Positions 7,795-13,259 of a DNA stretch of 13,259 nucleotides are shown piece after piece. The position numbers were made by a program, and so were the translations under genes. How positions within the stretch are numbered: position 1 is the stretch's first letter; each line of letters begins with the position of its first letter. Below the pieces are notes generated by a model. It searched no databases, was not told the origin of the DNA, and was given only the letters and a program-made list of their open reading frames with translations. Source of the DNA: an uncultured Eubacteriales bacterium (GTDB lineage: Bacteria > Bacillota > Clostridia > Peptostreptococcales > Anaerovoracaceae); assembly GCA_902772685.1 (NCBI GenBank), contig CACYBO010000157.1, positions 1 to 13,259 of the forward strand. Direction: 5' to 3'.

Positions 7795-8037
7795 ATGAAA
7801 GCAACAGGAATAGTCAGGAAAGTAGATGAGCTAGGACGAATCGTTCTTCCGATTGAATTGAGAAGAACACTAAATATCGACATCAGGGATCCGTTGGAAA
7901 TATATGTTGACGGTGAATCAATTATGCTTAAGAAGTATCAGCCGGCATGCATTTTCTGCGGAAGTTCTGATGATGTAAAGCAGATTCACGGCAAGAACGT
8001 CTGCGCGAAATGCATAAAAGAACTTCAGGAGTTATAA
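7795..8037 (+). CDS. abrB: AbrB/SpoVT-family transcription regulator with C-terminal zinc ribbon
   Basis: An 80-aa DNA-binding protein. Residues 1-47 are nearly the textbook AbrB swapped-hairpin domain (TGIVRKVDELGRIVLP, IELRRTL, LEIYVDGESI, LKKY), which dimerises and binds AT-rich bent DNA. Instead of the B. subtilis multimerisation domain, the C-terminus has CIFC (C52, C55) and CAKC (C70, C73), a probable zinc ribbon, a form I know from clostridial AbrB proteins. In B. subtilis AbrB represses transition-state genes; the targets here are unknown. ATG 7795 is chosen for AAAGGAG at 7781-7787; the TTG two codons upstream overlaps that SD spacing. It sits 27 bases after the membrane protein gene. 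Its position after yabB matches B. subtilis, where abrB follows yabB-yazA-yabC. Confidence 0.9.
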   Translation: MKATGIVRKVDELGRIVLPIELRRTLNIDIRDPLEIYVDGESIMLKKYQPACIFCGSSDDVKQIHGKNVCAKCIKELQEL

Positions 8038-8038
8038 T
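8033..8038 (+). promoter_or_regulatory. possible -10 element for murA
   Basis: A perfect TATAAT overlaps the abrB stop codon. No -35 or TG extension accompanies it, so the call is weak; a start near 8045 would give murA a leader of about 63 bases that contains the hairpin at 8060-8087. Confidence 0.3.
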
Positions 8039-8059
8039 CCGGAATCGCAATAAAGAAAG

Positions 8060-8089
8060 AAAAAGGAGCAATTCACTTGCCCTTTTTTT
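8060..8089 (+). terminator. terminator-like hairpin between abrB and murA
   Basis: AAAAAGG (8060-8066) and GCAA (8068-8071), with one bulged A between them, pair with TTGC (8077-8080) and CCTTTTT (8081-8087) around the loop TTCAC. The T-run 8083-8089 would serve as the U-tract. It could end abrB transcripts or act as an attenuator in the murA leader. The left arm also carries an AAGGAG, which would be hidden when the hairpin forms. Confidence 0.6.
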
Positions 8090-8107
8090 ACGTAAGGAGA
8101 TAAAGAC

Positions 8108-9379
8108 GTGGCAAAATTAATCGTAAAAAACAGCGGCCCCCTTCACGGGGAAGTCAAGATCAGCGGCTCAAAGAATGCGGTTCTCCCGATTCTGGCCGCA
8201 ACTCTTCTGACTGAAGAAGAATGTATTATACAGGATGCACCTGCACTTCGTGATGTTGATGTTATGAGTCAGCTTCTCACCAGTCTTGGTGCGCATGTCG
8301 ATAAGGATCTCGACAACAATATCGTCAAAGTCAAAGCAGAAGGTGAAATCAGCTATGAGGCGCCTTTTGAACTGGTCAAGATGATGAGGGCTTCCATACT
8401 TGTGCTTGGAGCTTTGCTTCTGAGGAGCGGCAGGGCCCTGATCCATCTTCCGGGAGGATGTGCGATAGGTGAGAGACCGATAGAACTGCACCTTAAAGGA
8501 CTCCGCGCGCTTGGAGCGGAAATCAATGAGCAGTCACTTTCGAAAGGTATTGTAGACGCAAAGGCAGGAAAACTGAAAGGAACGACCATTTATCTGGATT
8601 TCCCAAGTGTCGGTGCGACTGAGGTCATCATTATGGCTGCGTCTCTGGCTGAGGGTACGACTATACTGGAGAATGCCGCTCAGGAGCCCGAAATCGTTGA
8701 TCTGGCAAATTATCTCAATAAAATGGGTGCAAGGATCAAAGGAGCGGGAACGGACACTGTAAAGATCGAAGGCGTCGAAAGACTCCACGGCGTATCTCAT
8801 CATGTGATACCTGACAGAATCGAAGCAGGCACATTTATGGTGGGAGCCGCCATCACAAAGGGTCGTATCCTTGTCAAAAACATGCTTCCGGATCACCTCA
8901 AAGCAGTTATCGCCAAACTCAGAGAGTGCGGTGTCGTTATTGAGATGACCGACGAAGGTGTTATTGTTGACGGCAGTCAGAATACGATTGTTTCCACAGA
9001 TATCAAAACGCTTCCTTACCCGGGCTTTCCTACCGATATGCAGTCACCGTTTATGGCGCTGCTTACTGTTGCCAAAGGTCCGAGCGTCGTGATGGAAACT
9101 GTATTTGAGAACAGATTCATGCACGTTGCGGAATTCAACCGCATGGGAGCCAATATAAGAACAGAAGGGAAGTGCGCGATTATACCCGGAGGCAGAGAAC
9201 TTCACGGCGCACCTGTTATCGCGACTGACCTTAGAGCGGGAGCTTCTGTGGTTCTTACAGGGCTCGTCGCAGATGGCACAACAGAAGTATCCCAGATCTA
9301 TCACATAGACAGGGGATATGAACACTTCGTCGACAAACTGAAAGCTTTAGGCGCAGATATCGAACGGATCGATGACTGA
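8108..9379 (+). CDS. murA: UDP-N-acetylglucosamine 1-carboxyvinyltransferase (MurA)
   Basis: Transfers enolpyruvate from PEP to UDP-GlcNAc, the first committed step of peptidoglycan synthesis, in the cytosol. The 423-aa length is standard. Visible landmarks are SGSKNAVLP with K22 and N23 (substrate binding), the catalytic loop PGGCAIGERP with C118 (equivalent to Cys115 of the E. coli enzyme, so the site attacked by fosfomycin is present) and PGFPTDMQ with D310 (equivalent to Asp305). It starts with GTG; TAAGGAGA (8093-8100) is seven bases upstream, and the conserved MAKLIVKNSGPL start supports this choice. Low-GC Gram-positives often carry two MurA paralogues; which one this is cannot be told from the window. 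Confidence 0.97.
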   Translation: MAKLIVKNSGPLHGEVKISGSKNAVLPILAATLLTEEECIIQDAPALRDVDVMSQLLTSLGAHVDKDLDNNIVKVKAEGEISYEAPFELVKMMRASILVLGALLLRSGRALIHLPGGCAIGERPIELHLKGLRALGAEINEQSLSKGIVDAKAGKLKGTTIYLDFPSVGATEVIIMAASLAEGTTILENAAQEPEIVDLANYLNKMGARIKGAGTDTVKIEGVERLHGVSHHVIPDRIEAGTFMVGAAITKGRILVKNMLPDHLKAVIAKLRECGVVIEMTDEGVIVDGSQNTIVSTDIKTLPYPGFPTDMQSPFMALLTVAKGPSVVMETVFENRFMHVAEFNRMGANIRTEGKCAIIPGGRELHGAPVIATDLRAGASVVLTGLVADGTTEVSQIYHIDRGYEHFVDKLKALGADIERIDD

Positions 9380-9380
9380 C

Positions 9381-9410
9381 AGTGATCAGGGGCGGTCAGC
9401 AGAGATCACT
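9381..9410. repeat. inverted repeat between convergent murA and lipoprotein genes
   Basis: AGTGATC (9381-9387) and GATCACT (9404-9410) form a perfect 7-bp stem with a 16-base loop in the 26-base gap between the two convergent stop codons; the right arm runs into the lipoprotein stop. No T-run follows on either strand, so it is at best a weak bidirectional terminator. CTGAC/GTCAG (9376-9380, 9395-9399) could form a competing hairpin. Confidence 0.4.
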
Positions 9411-10797
9411 TCTGTACGGAAGGATCCAGGAATGTGGTTATGTTCTCGAGAACTGTCTTCCTGTCGCCTTTTTCAAATGAATAGATGATCATATTCTGTT
9501 CAGGAAGGGACTTGGCGATAATGTCGTTTTCATAAGTTCTCAGACTGATCGCGCCTTCAGCCTGATCCTGCGGTGGAACGCAGCCGGTAAAGTAATTTAC
9601 CAGGCTGCTTTTTTTATCGGCAGACCAGAGCCTTCCGCCTTTGCTGTAGTCGTATTCGGTGCTGCAAAGGCCCGCGATGGTTTCATATTCCGCGGAGAGA
9701 CTGTCCAGATAGCTTTCGCCGCGCGCCCGGATGCTGACATTGAGGTTCAGATTGCCTTTATCAGTATTGATGGACTTGATATAGGATGCCGAGTAAATGA
9801 TACCGGATTCCTCATCCTGCTGGCACACACCGGTGTTGAGCGTATACATAAGACTTATGAGGTTCTCGGCGGTGTTGTCGCTGAGGACTTTTCTAGGCAT
9901 ATCGACTTCTTCCATGGTGTACTCGAATTCCGCCTCAAGGTCTTCAAACTTATCACTCATATTGTCAAAGGATTTTTCAAACCTTGATTTGAAGCCTTCT
10001 ATATGGTTCGAATCGACAACGACGACAGCGTCGGCATAATAAGGTGTATAACCTTCATGGGCTTTGCTTGTGAACGAGGCGATATCGAACAGCCTGCCGG
10101 AGCTTTTGCCGGAAGCCAGAAAGCCGCCTATTGTGTTGATTGGATTCGGATAGTTACTTCCCTTTACAAAATCGAAAGGATCGGTGTACTCAGGAATCGA
10201 CATTTTGATTTCAAATGCCTGAGCGTAAGTCGATTCAGCCCTTTTATGGGTGCTCCGGAAGCTGCAGGAAGCAGCGACAGGGCCTGAGGTGAGAATATTG
10301 TTGTTGTTTCCGGTATTGAGATTGATCAGATTGTCACAGGCGAGGTATTTATCAGGCAGTTCCTCTATCCCTGTGAGTCTGGAACCTGTATATTCTGTTA
10401 CCACAAGAGAAATGTCCCCATGATTGACAGGACCGAGCAGGGCAGTCTGGCCGGTCGCGATGATAGCCTTACAGGATGGAGCATCAAGCGTATTGAAATG
10501 ACAGAGGAGAACACAGGAAGGTTCATTTTCATATCCGGCATGAGCACTGTTCTTAAGCACGATGGAGTGGTCACCTTCATAGGCTACGTCCACGCTGTTT
10601 GCCTCCGCCCAGTTTTTCATATATGTGTTGAACGCGGAGAAATCACAGGTTTCTTCGGTAAATGTTTCACTGAAAGCATCTTCATTGAAACTGAGAAATT
10701 CACTCAGTTCTCCGTTTCTGTCAAGTTCCCCGCATCCGGACAGTGCCACCGCGCCGATGAAAACGAATGATATGATAAATGGAAGTAATCTTTTCAT
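9406..10797 (-). CDS. lipoprotein related to M20 dipeptidase PepD, metal ligands lost
   Basis: A 463-aa exported lipoprotein. MKRLLPF, a hydrophobic stretch and the lipobox LSGC (C22) are clear; AAGGAGA lies eight bases before this ATG, so the longer upstream frame is rejected. The mature part reads as a divergent copy of PepD (Xaa-His dipeptidase, M20), a cytosolic di-zinc enzyme: AFNTYMKNWA, AGYENEP, LLCHFN (99-102), LLGPVN (121-125), TEYTG (134-138), NLINLN (156-161), FVKG..NPINTIGGFL and PRKVLS...LNTGV (301-324) follow PepD order. At the family's ligand sites the usual HxD is HxN (H100, N102), GADN is GPVN (V124), the Glu-Glu pair is E135-Y136, and NLD is NLN (N161). The gly-gly-His lid motif and the terminal His are not found. 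It is therefore probably catalytically dead and may bind peptide or another ligand at the membrane. Nine cysteines besides the lipobox one are unusual for a surface protein. Homology is from my memory of the family, not a search. Confidence 0.72.
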   Translation of the reverse strand: MKRLLPFIISFVFIGAVALSGCGELDRNGELSEFLSFNEDAFSETFTEETCDFSAFNTYMKNWAEANSVDVAYEGDHSIVLKNSAHAGYENEPSCVLLCHFNTLDAPSCKAIIATGQTALLGPVNHGDISLVVTEYTGSRLTGIEELPDKYLACDNLINLNTGNNNNILTSGPVAASCSFRSTHKRAESTYAQAFEIKMSIPEYTDPFDFVKGSNYPNPINTIGGFLASGKSSGRLFDIASFTSKAHEGYTPYYADAVVVVDSNHIEGFKSRFEKSFDNMSDKFEDLEAEFEYTMEEVDMPRKVLSDNTAENLISLMYTLNTGVCQQDEESGIIYSASYIKSINTDKGNLNLNVSIRARGESYLDSLSAEYETIAGLCSTEYDYSKGGRLWSADKKSSLVNYFTGCVPPQDQAEGAISLRTYENDIIAKSLPEQNMIIYSFEKGDRKTVLENITTFLDPSVQK

Positions 10798-10810
10798 GGG
10801 AGATTTCTCC

Positions 10811-10839
10811 TTGTGTCTGCTCTTTACTGTAATTATAAT
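10811..10839 (+). promoter_or_regulatory. putative promoter of the GNAT gene
   Basis: TTGTGT (10811-10816) and TATAAT (10834-10839) are 17 bases apart. The -10 is perfect, the -35 weak. Transcription would start near 10846, about 54 bases before the ATG. The -35 overlaps the ribosome binding site of the divergent lipoprotein gene. Confidence 0.5.
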
Positions 10840-10842
10840 AAC

Positions 10843-10848
10843 ATTATA
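10843..10848 (-). promoter_or_regulatory. putative -10 of the lipoprotein gene
   Basis: Read on the minus strand this is TATAAT. It forms a perfect inverted repeat with the plus-strand -10 (TATAAT-AAC-ATTATA, 10834-10848). A second minus-strand TATAAT at 10832-10837 is an alternative. No clear -35 is seen. The leader would be about 40 bases. Confidence 0.4.
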
Positions 10849-10899
10849 CATCACATATTATTCAGAAGTGTTAAAAAAACATTAAGACAGGACATCAAA

Positions 10900-11451
10900 A
10901 TGGCAATAAGAATAGAAACAGAAAACTACATAATAAGGGATGTTTGCTTCAGCGATTATAAGTGTTTCAGCGTCTGGGAGGTGGATCCGGAGATGACCAG
11001 GTACTTTTCCCTGGACTCAGACAGGACCTATGAGGATGTGGTCACGGAAGGGTTCGAATTCAAGGGGGATAAGAATGTACTGGATCTGACCATAACCCGA
11101 AAAGAGGACGGAGAACCGCTGGGAAGAATCATAATAACCAGAATCGACAGGCATTCTAAGTCTTTGGATGTTACAAAGATATATGTCGGCGGAAGCAAAA
11201 GGGGCTCAGGCATTGGAAGTGAAGCCCTCTTAGGACTGATGAAGTATCTGTTTGAGGAACGCGGTCTGCAGAGAGTGACGCTGGATTACTACACAGGCAA
11301 TACCAGAGCTGCGGATCTCTATAGAAAACTGGGATTTGTAGACGAGGGCGTGGCGAGAAACGCCACATGCAAGGATGGAAAATACTATGATCTGAACCTG
11401 ATGTCTATTCTCAGAGATGAATATTTCGCAAAGTACGGAACAGCGGAATAA
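10900..11451 (+). CDS. GNAT-family N-acetyltransferase (RimJ/RimL-like)
   Basis: A 183-aa acetyl-CoA-dependent transferase; the substrate is unknown. The acetyl-CoA pyrophosphate loop is KRGSGIG (residues 100-106) after the strand LDVTKIYV, followed by the helix EALLGLMKYLFEE, and the late motif NTRAADLYRKLGF (ending at F146) completes the GNAT core. N-terminal RIETENYIIRD and the C-terminal MSILRDEY are typical of RimJ/RimL-type enzymes acting on protein N-termini or small amines. The start at ATG 10900 gives the expected N-terminus and has CAGGA seven bases upstream; the longer frame back to 10813 would cross the promoter. It is divergent from the lipoprotein gene and ends in its own terminator. 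Confidence 0.88.
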   Translation: MAIRIETENYIIRDVCFSDYKCFSVWEVDPEMTRYFSLDSDRTYEDVVTEGFEFKGDKNVLDLTITRKEDGEPLGRIIITRIDRHSKSLDVTKIYVGGSKRGSGIGSEALLGLMKYLFEERGLQRVTLDYYTGNTRAADLYRKLGFVDEGVARNATCKDGKYYDLNLMSILRDEYFAKYGTAE

Positions 11452-11520
11452 CAGGAAAGAAATACCAGAGTGTTGATATAAAAGGCTTTGTGAAATATTG
11501 ACATAAACATATATACGGTT

Positions 11521-11555
11521 AACCCCGAACTTTTTCGGGGTTTTCATGTTTTTTT
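11521..11555 (+). terminator. Rho-independent terminator after the GNAT gene
   Basis: AACCCCGAA (11521-11529) pairs perfectly with TTCGGGGTT (11534-11542) around a four-base CTTT loop; Ts follow at 11543-11544 and 11549-11555. The 69 bases between the GNAT stop and the hairpin hold no gene. Confidence 0.9.
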
Positions 11556-11568
11556 GATGAATTTCTTA

Positions 11569-11596
11569 TTGACGAGTAGAATATTTTGTGTATAAT
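11569..11596 (+). promoter_or_regulatory. nrdD promoter
   Basis: TTGACG (11569-11574) and TATAAT (11591-11596) are 16 bases apart, the best sigma-A-type promoter in the window. Transcription would start near 11603, giving a 40-base leader. It lies just past the GNAT terminator. Confidence 0.75.
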
Positions 11597-11617
11597 TTCT
11601 CGTGTACGCAAGAATGA

Positions 11618-11633
11618 CCACAAGATATAGTGA
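11618..11633. promoter_or_regulatory. putative NrdR box
   Basis: CCACAAGATATAGTGA matches the NrdR-box consensus ACACwATATaTwGTGT, as I remember it, at 13 of 16 positions. It lies between the predicted start of transcription and the nrdD SD, a place where a bound repressor would block. NrdR boxes normally come in pairs about 31-32 bp apart; the only partner candidate, 11590-11605 (10 of 16), is 28 bp away and overlaps the -10. Confidence 0.5.
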
Positions 11634-11642
11634 GGAAGTAAA

Positions 11643-13259
11643 ATGAGTGAAATTAGACAGATTATTAAAAGAGACGGCAGAACTGTCGACTTCGACATAT
11701 CAAAAATATCAGATGCGATCTATAAGGCGGCAGAAGTGCTGGGAGGACAGGACAGAGACACCTCCAATTACCTGGCCAGACAGGTTGAACTCTACCTTTT
11801 AGAGGTAAGACATAATGAAATTCCTACAGTAGAACAGATTCAGGATGCCGTTGAGAAAGTACTTATTGAAAACGGACACGCCAGAACGGCGAAGGAATTC
11901 ATCCTTTACAGAGCAGAGCGTACCAGAGTCAGAGACATGAACACAAGACTCATGAAGACTTATGAGGATCTGACGTTCAAGGACGCTAAGGACAATGATA
12001 CAAAGCGTGAGAACGCGAATATCGACGGCGATACTGCTATGGGAACCATGCTCAAATACGGCAGCGAGGGAGCAAAGCAGTTCTATGAGATGTTCGTTCT
12101 GAAACCTGAGCACGCAAAAGCCCACAGAGAAGGAGACATTCATATCCACGATATGGACTTTCTGACTCTGACGACGACTTGCTGCCAGATCGATATCGAA
12201 AAACTCTTCAAGGGCGGTTTTTCGACCGGTCACGGCCATCTCAGAGAGCCGAACGATATTCAGAGCTATTCAGCACTGGCCTGCATAGCGATCCAGTCCA
12301 ACCAGAACGATCAGCACGGCGGACAGAGCATTCCTGACTTCGACTACGGCATGGCGAACGGAGTCATCAAGACATACAGAAAGCTCTACTGGACAAACGT
12401 CGGCAAAATGCTCAATCTGCTCTTTGATATTGAAGAAGGAGTAGAAAAAGTCAAAGCCATCGGCCAGGAGATCATGGAAGAGTACAACCTCTGGCCAATT
12501 CTGGCAGATGACAATGGCTACAAGGAAATCGAGCACCAGTATCTGGAGAAGCTCATCGACGCCAAGTACATTCCGACGATCCAGAAGAAAGCTACAAAGT
12601 ACGCTAACGAAGAAGTTGACAGAGCTACTTACCAGGCCATGGAGGCGTTTGTGCACAACCTGAACACGATGCATTCCAGAGCAGGGGCACAGGTTCCGTT
12701 CTCATCCATAAACTTCGGTACGGACAGTTCTCCTGAGGGAAGAATGGTCATCAAGAACATCCTTCTCTCCATCGAAGCAGGCCTCGGAAACGGTGAAACC
12801 GCCATCTTCCCTGTCAGCATCTTCAAGGTCAAAGAAGGAATCAACTACAATCCGGATGATCCGAACTACGACCTGTTCAAGCTGGCCATGAAGGTCTCTG
12901 CCAAGAGACTCTTCCCGAACTTCGCGTTCATCGACGCGCCGTTCAATCTCGCATACGACAAAGAGGGAGATCCGAATACGGAGATCGCTTATATGGGATG
13001 CAGAACGAGAGTTATCGGAAATGTCCACGATCCTTCCAGACAGGTTGTCGGAGGAAGAGGAAACCTCAGTTTCACCTCCATCAATCTGCCGAGAATCGCG
13101 ATCAAGGCACACGGCGACATCGATTTCTTCTTTGAAGAACTCAACCGCAAGCTGAATCTGGCCATCGACCAGCTCATGGAGAGATACAAGATCCAGGCAA
13201 GCAAGAAGGTCAGAAACTATCCGTTCCTCATGGGACAGGGCGTATGGATGGATTCCGAC
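11643..13259 (+). CDS. nrdD: anaerobic (class III) ribonucleoside-triphosphate reductase, 5' part
   Basis: Reduces ribonucleoside triphosphates to deoxy forms without oxygen, using a glycyl radical made by the activase NrdG. The 539 visible codons run off the right edge; the family is about 700-800 aa, so the C-terminal zinc Cys motif and the radical glycine are outside. Residues ~3-95 are an ATP-cone allosteric domain (IIKRDGRTVDFD, EFILYRAER). The catalytic barrel shows GDIHIHDMD, TTCC (C180, C181), QSNQNDQHGGQ, SRAGAQVPFSSINFG, EAGLGNGE, the MGCRTRV cysteine (C453), likely the substrate-attacking thiyl residue, and GRGNLSFTSINLPRI. GAGGAAG at 11632-11638 precedes the ATG by four bases. nrdG would be expected just downstream. 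Confidence 0.96.
   Translation, partial: MSEIRQIIKRDGRTVDFDISKISDAIYKAAEVLGGQDRDTSNYLARQVELYLLEVRHNEIPTVEQIQDAVEKVLIENGHARTAKEFILYRAERTRVRDMNTRLMKTYEDLTFKDAKDNDTKRENANIDGDTAMGTMLKYGSEGAKQFYEMFVLKPEHAKAHREGDIHIHDMDFLTLTTTCCQIDIEKLFKGGFSTGHGHLREPNDIQSYSALACIAIQSNQNDQHGGQSIPDFDYGMANGVIKTYRKLYWTNVGKMLNLLFDIEEGVEKVKAIGQEIMEEYNLWPILADDNGYKEIEHQYLEKLIDAKYIPTIQKKATKYANEEVDRATYQAMEAFVHNLNTMHSRAGAQVPFSSINFGTDSSPEGRMVIKNILLSIEAGLGNGETAIFPVSIFKVKEGINYNPDDPNYDLFKLAMKVSAKRLFPNFAFIDAPFNLAYDKEGDPNTEIAYMGCRTRVIGNVHDPSRQVVGGRGNLSFTSINLPRIAIKAHGDIDFFFEELNRKLNLAIDQLMERYKIQASKKVRNYPFLMGQGVWMDSD

Noticed and set aside
10798..10854. N-terminal extension of the lipoprotein by 19 codons
   Set aside because: It would put a charged segment before the signal peptide; the ATG at 10797 has an SD and a standard lipoprotein leader.
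10813..10899. N-terminal extension of the GNAT protein by 29 codons
   Set aside because: It would start upstream of the predicted transcription start and has no family similarity; ATG 10900 gives the normal N-terminus.
11498..11503. Perfect TTGACA upstream of the GNAT terminator as a promoter
   Set aside because: The -10 at 16-18 bp would fall in the AACCCC of the terminator stem, with no TATAAT likeness.
11799..13204. Several minus-strand frames opposite the right end of the window
   Set aside because: The plus strand here is a clear, uninterrupted nrdD frame that lacks a stop only because the window ends.
1..13259. Search for CRISPR arrays, insertion sequences, attachment sites, tRNAs and known riboswitches
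   Set aside because: I saw no regularly spaced direct repeats, transposase motifs, terminal inverted repeats, cloverleaf candidates or conserved riboswitch cores by reading; small or divergent ones could be missed.

Overview
The window looks like a near-chromosomal-core segment of a Gram-positive anaerobe of the Bacillota, class Clostridia. The evidence is a classical tmk-holB-ricT-trmN-abrB core cluster, a MurA, Gram-positive-style AGGAGG ribosome binding sites, extended -10 promoters, an oxygen-sensitive class III ribonucleotide reductase, and a secreted protein with the helical and Ig/FN3-like modules common in gut and oral Clostridia. An Anaerovoracaceae/Mogibacterium-like host is my best guess from the protein style; this is low confidence and untested. 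No mobile element, phage gene, CRISPR array or tRNA is visible.

Layout. (1) Bases 1-80 are the 3' part of a 5S rRNA, the end of an rRNA operon that began before the window. (2) 194-3862 encodes a 1222-aa secreted repeat protein with its own extended -10 promoter and a strong terminator (3913-3951). (3) 3997-7393 is a tightly packed operon: a small basic membrane protein, thymidylate kinase (tmk), DNA polymerase III delta' (holB), the Fe-S protein RicT and a tRNA-m6A methyltransferase of the TrmN/YabB type. The first three genes are linked by two ATGA overlaps. (4) 7444-8037 holds a 107-aa single-pass membrane protein, probably with its own promoter, and an AbrB-type regulator with a zinc ribbon. 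(5) murA (8108-9379) follows a leader with a terminator-like hairpin only 20 bases before its GTG start. (6) On the minus strand, 9406-10797 encodes a lipoprotein that I read as a metal-site-less relative of the M20 dipeptidase PepD. It is divergent from a GNAT acetyltransferase (10900-11451). (7) After a terminator, nrdD starts at 11643 behind a good promoter and an NrdR-box-like site; it runs off the right edge.

How the genes relate. tmk, holB and nrdD all serve DNA precursor supply and replication; ricT and trmN act in RNA metabolism; murA makes the first committed peptidoglycan precursor. From memory, the order 5S rRNA ... tmk-holB-ricT-yabB-abrB matches the Bacillus subtilis region after rrnA, so this piece probably lies near oriC. 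darA, yaaR, yabA, yazA and rsmI (yabC) are missing here. The surface protein and the small membrane proteins are the non-conserved additions.

Most notable items: the PepD-like pseudoenzyme lipoprotein; the hairpin and possible leader peptide in front of murA; the large repeat protein placed directly after the rRNA operon; and a small basic membrane protein translationally coupled to tmk.
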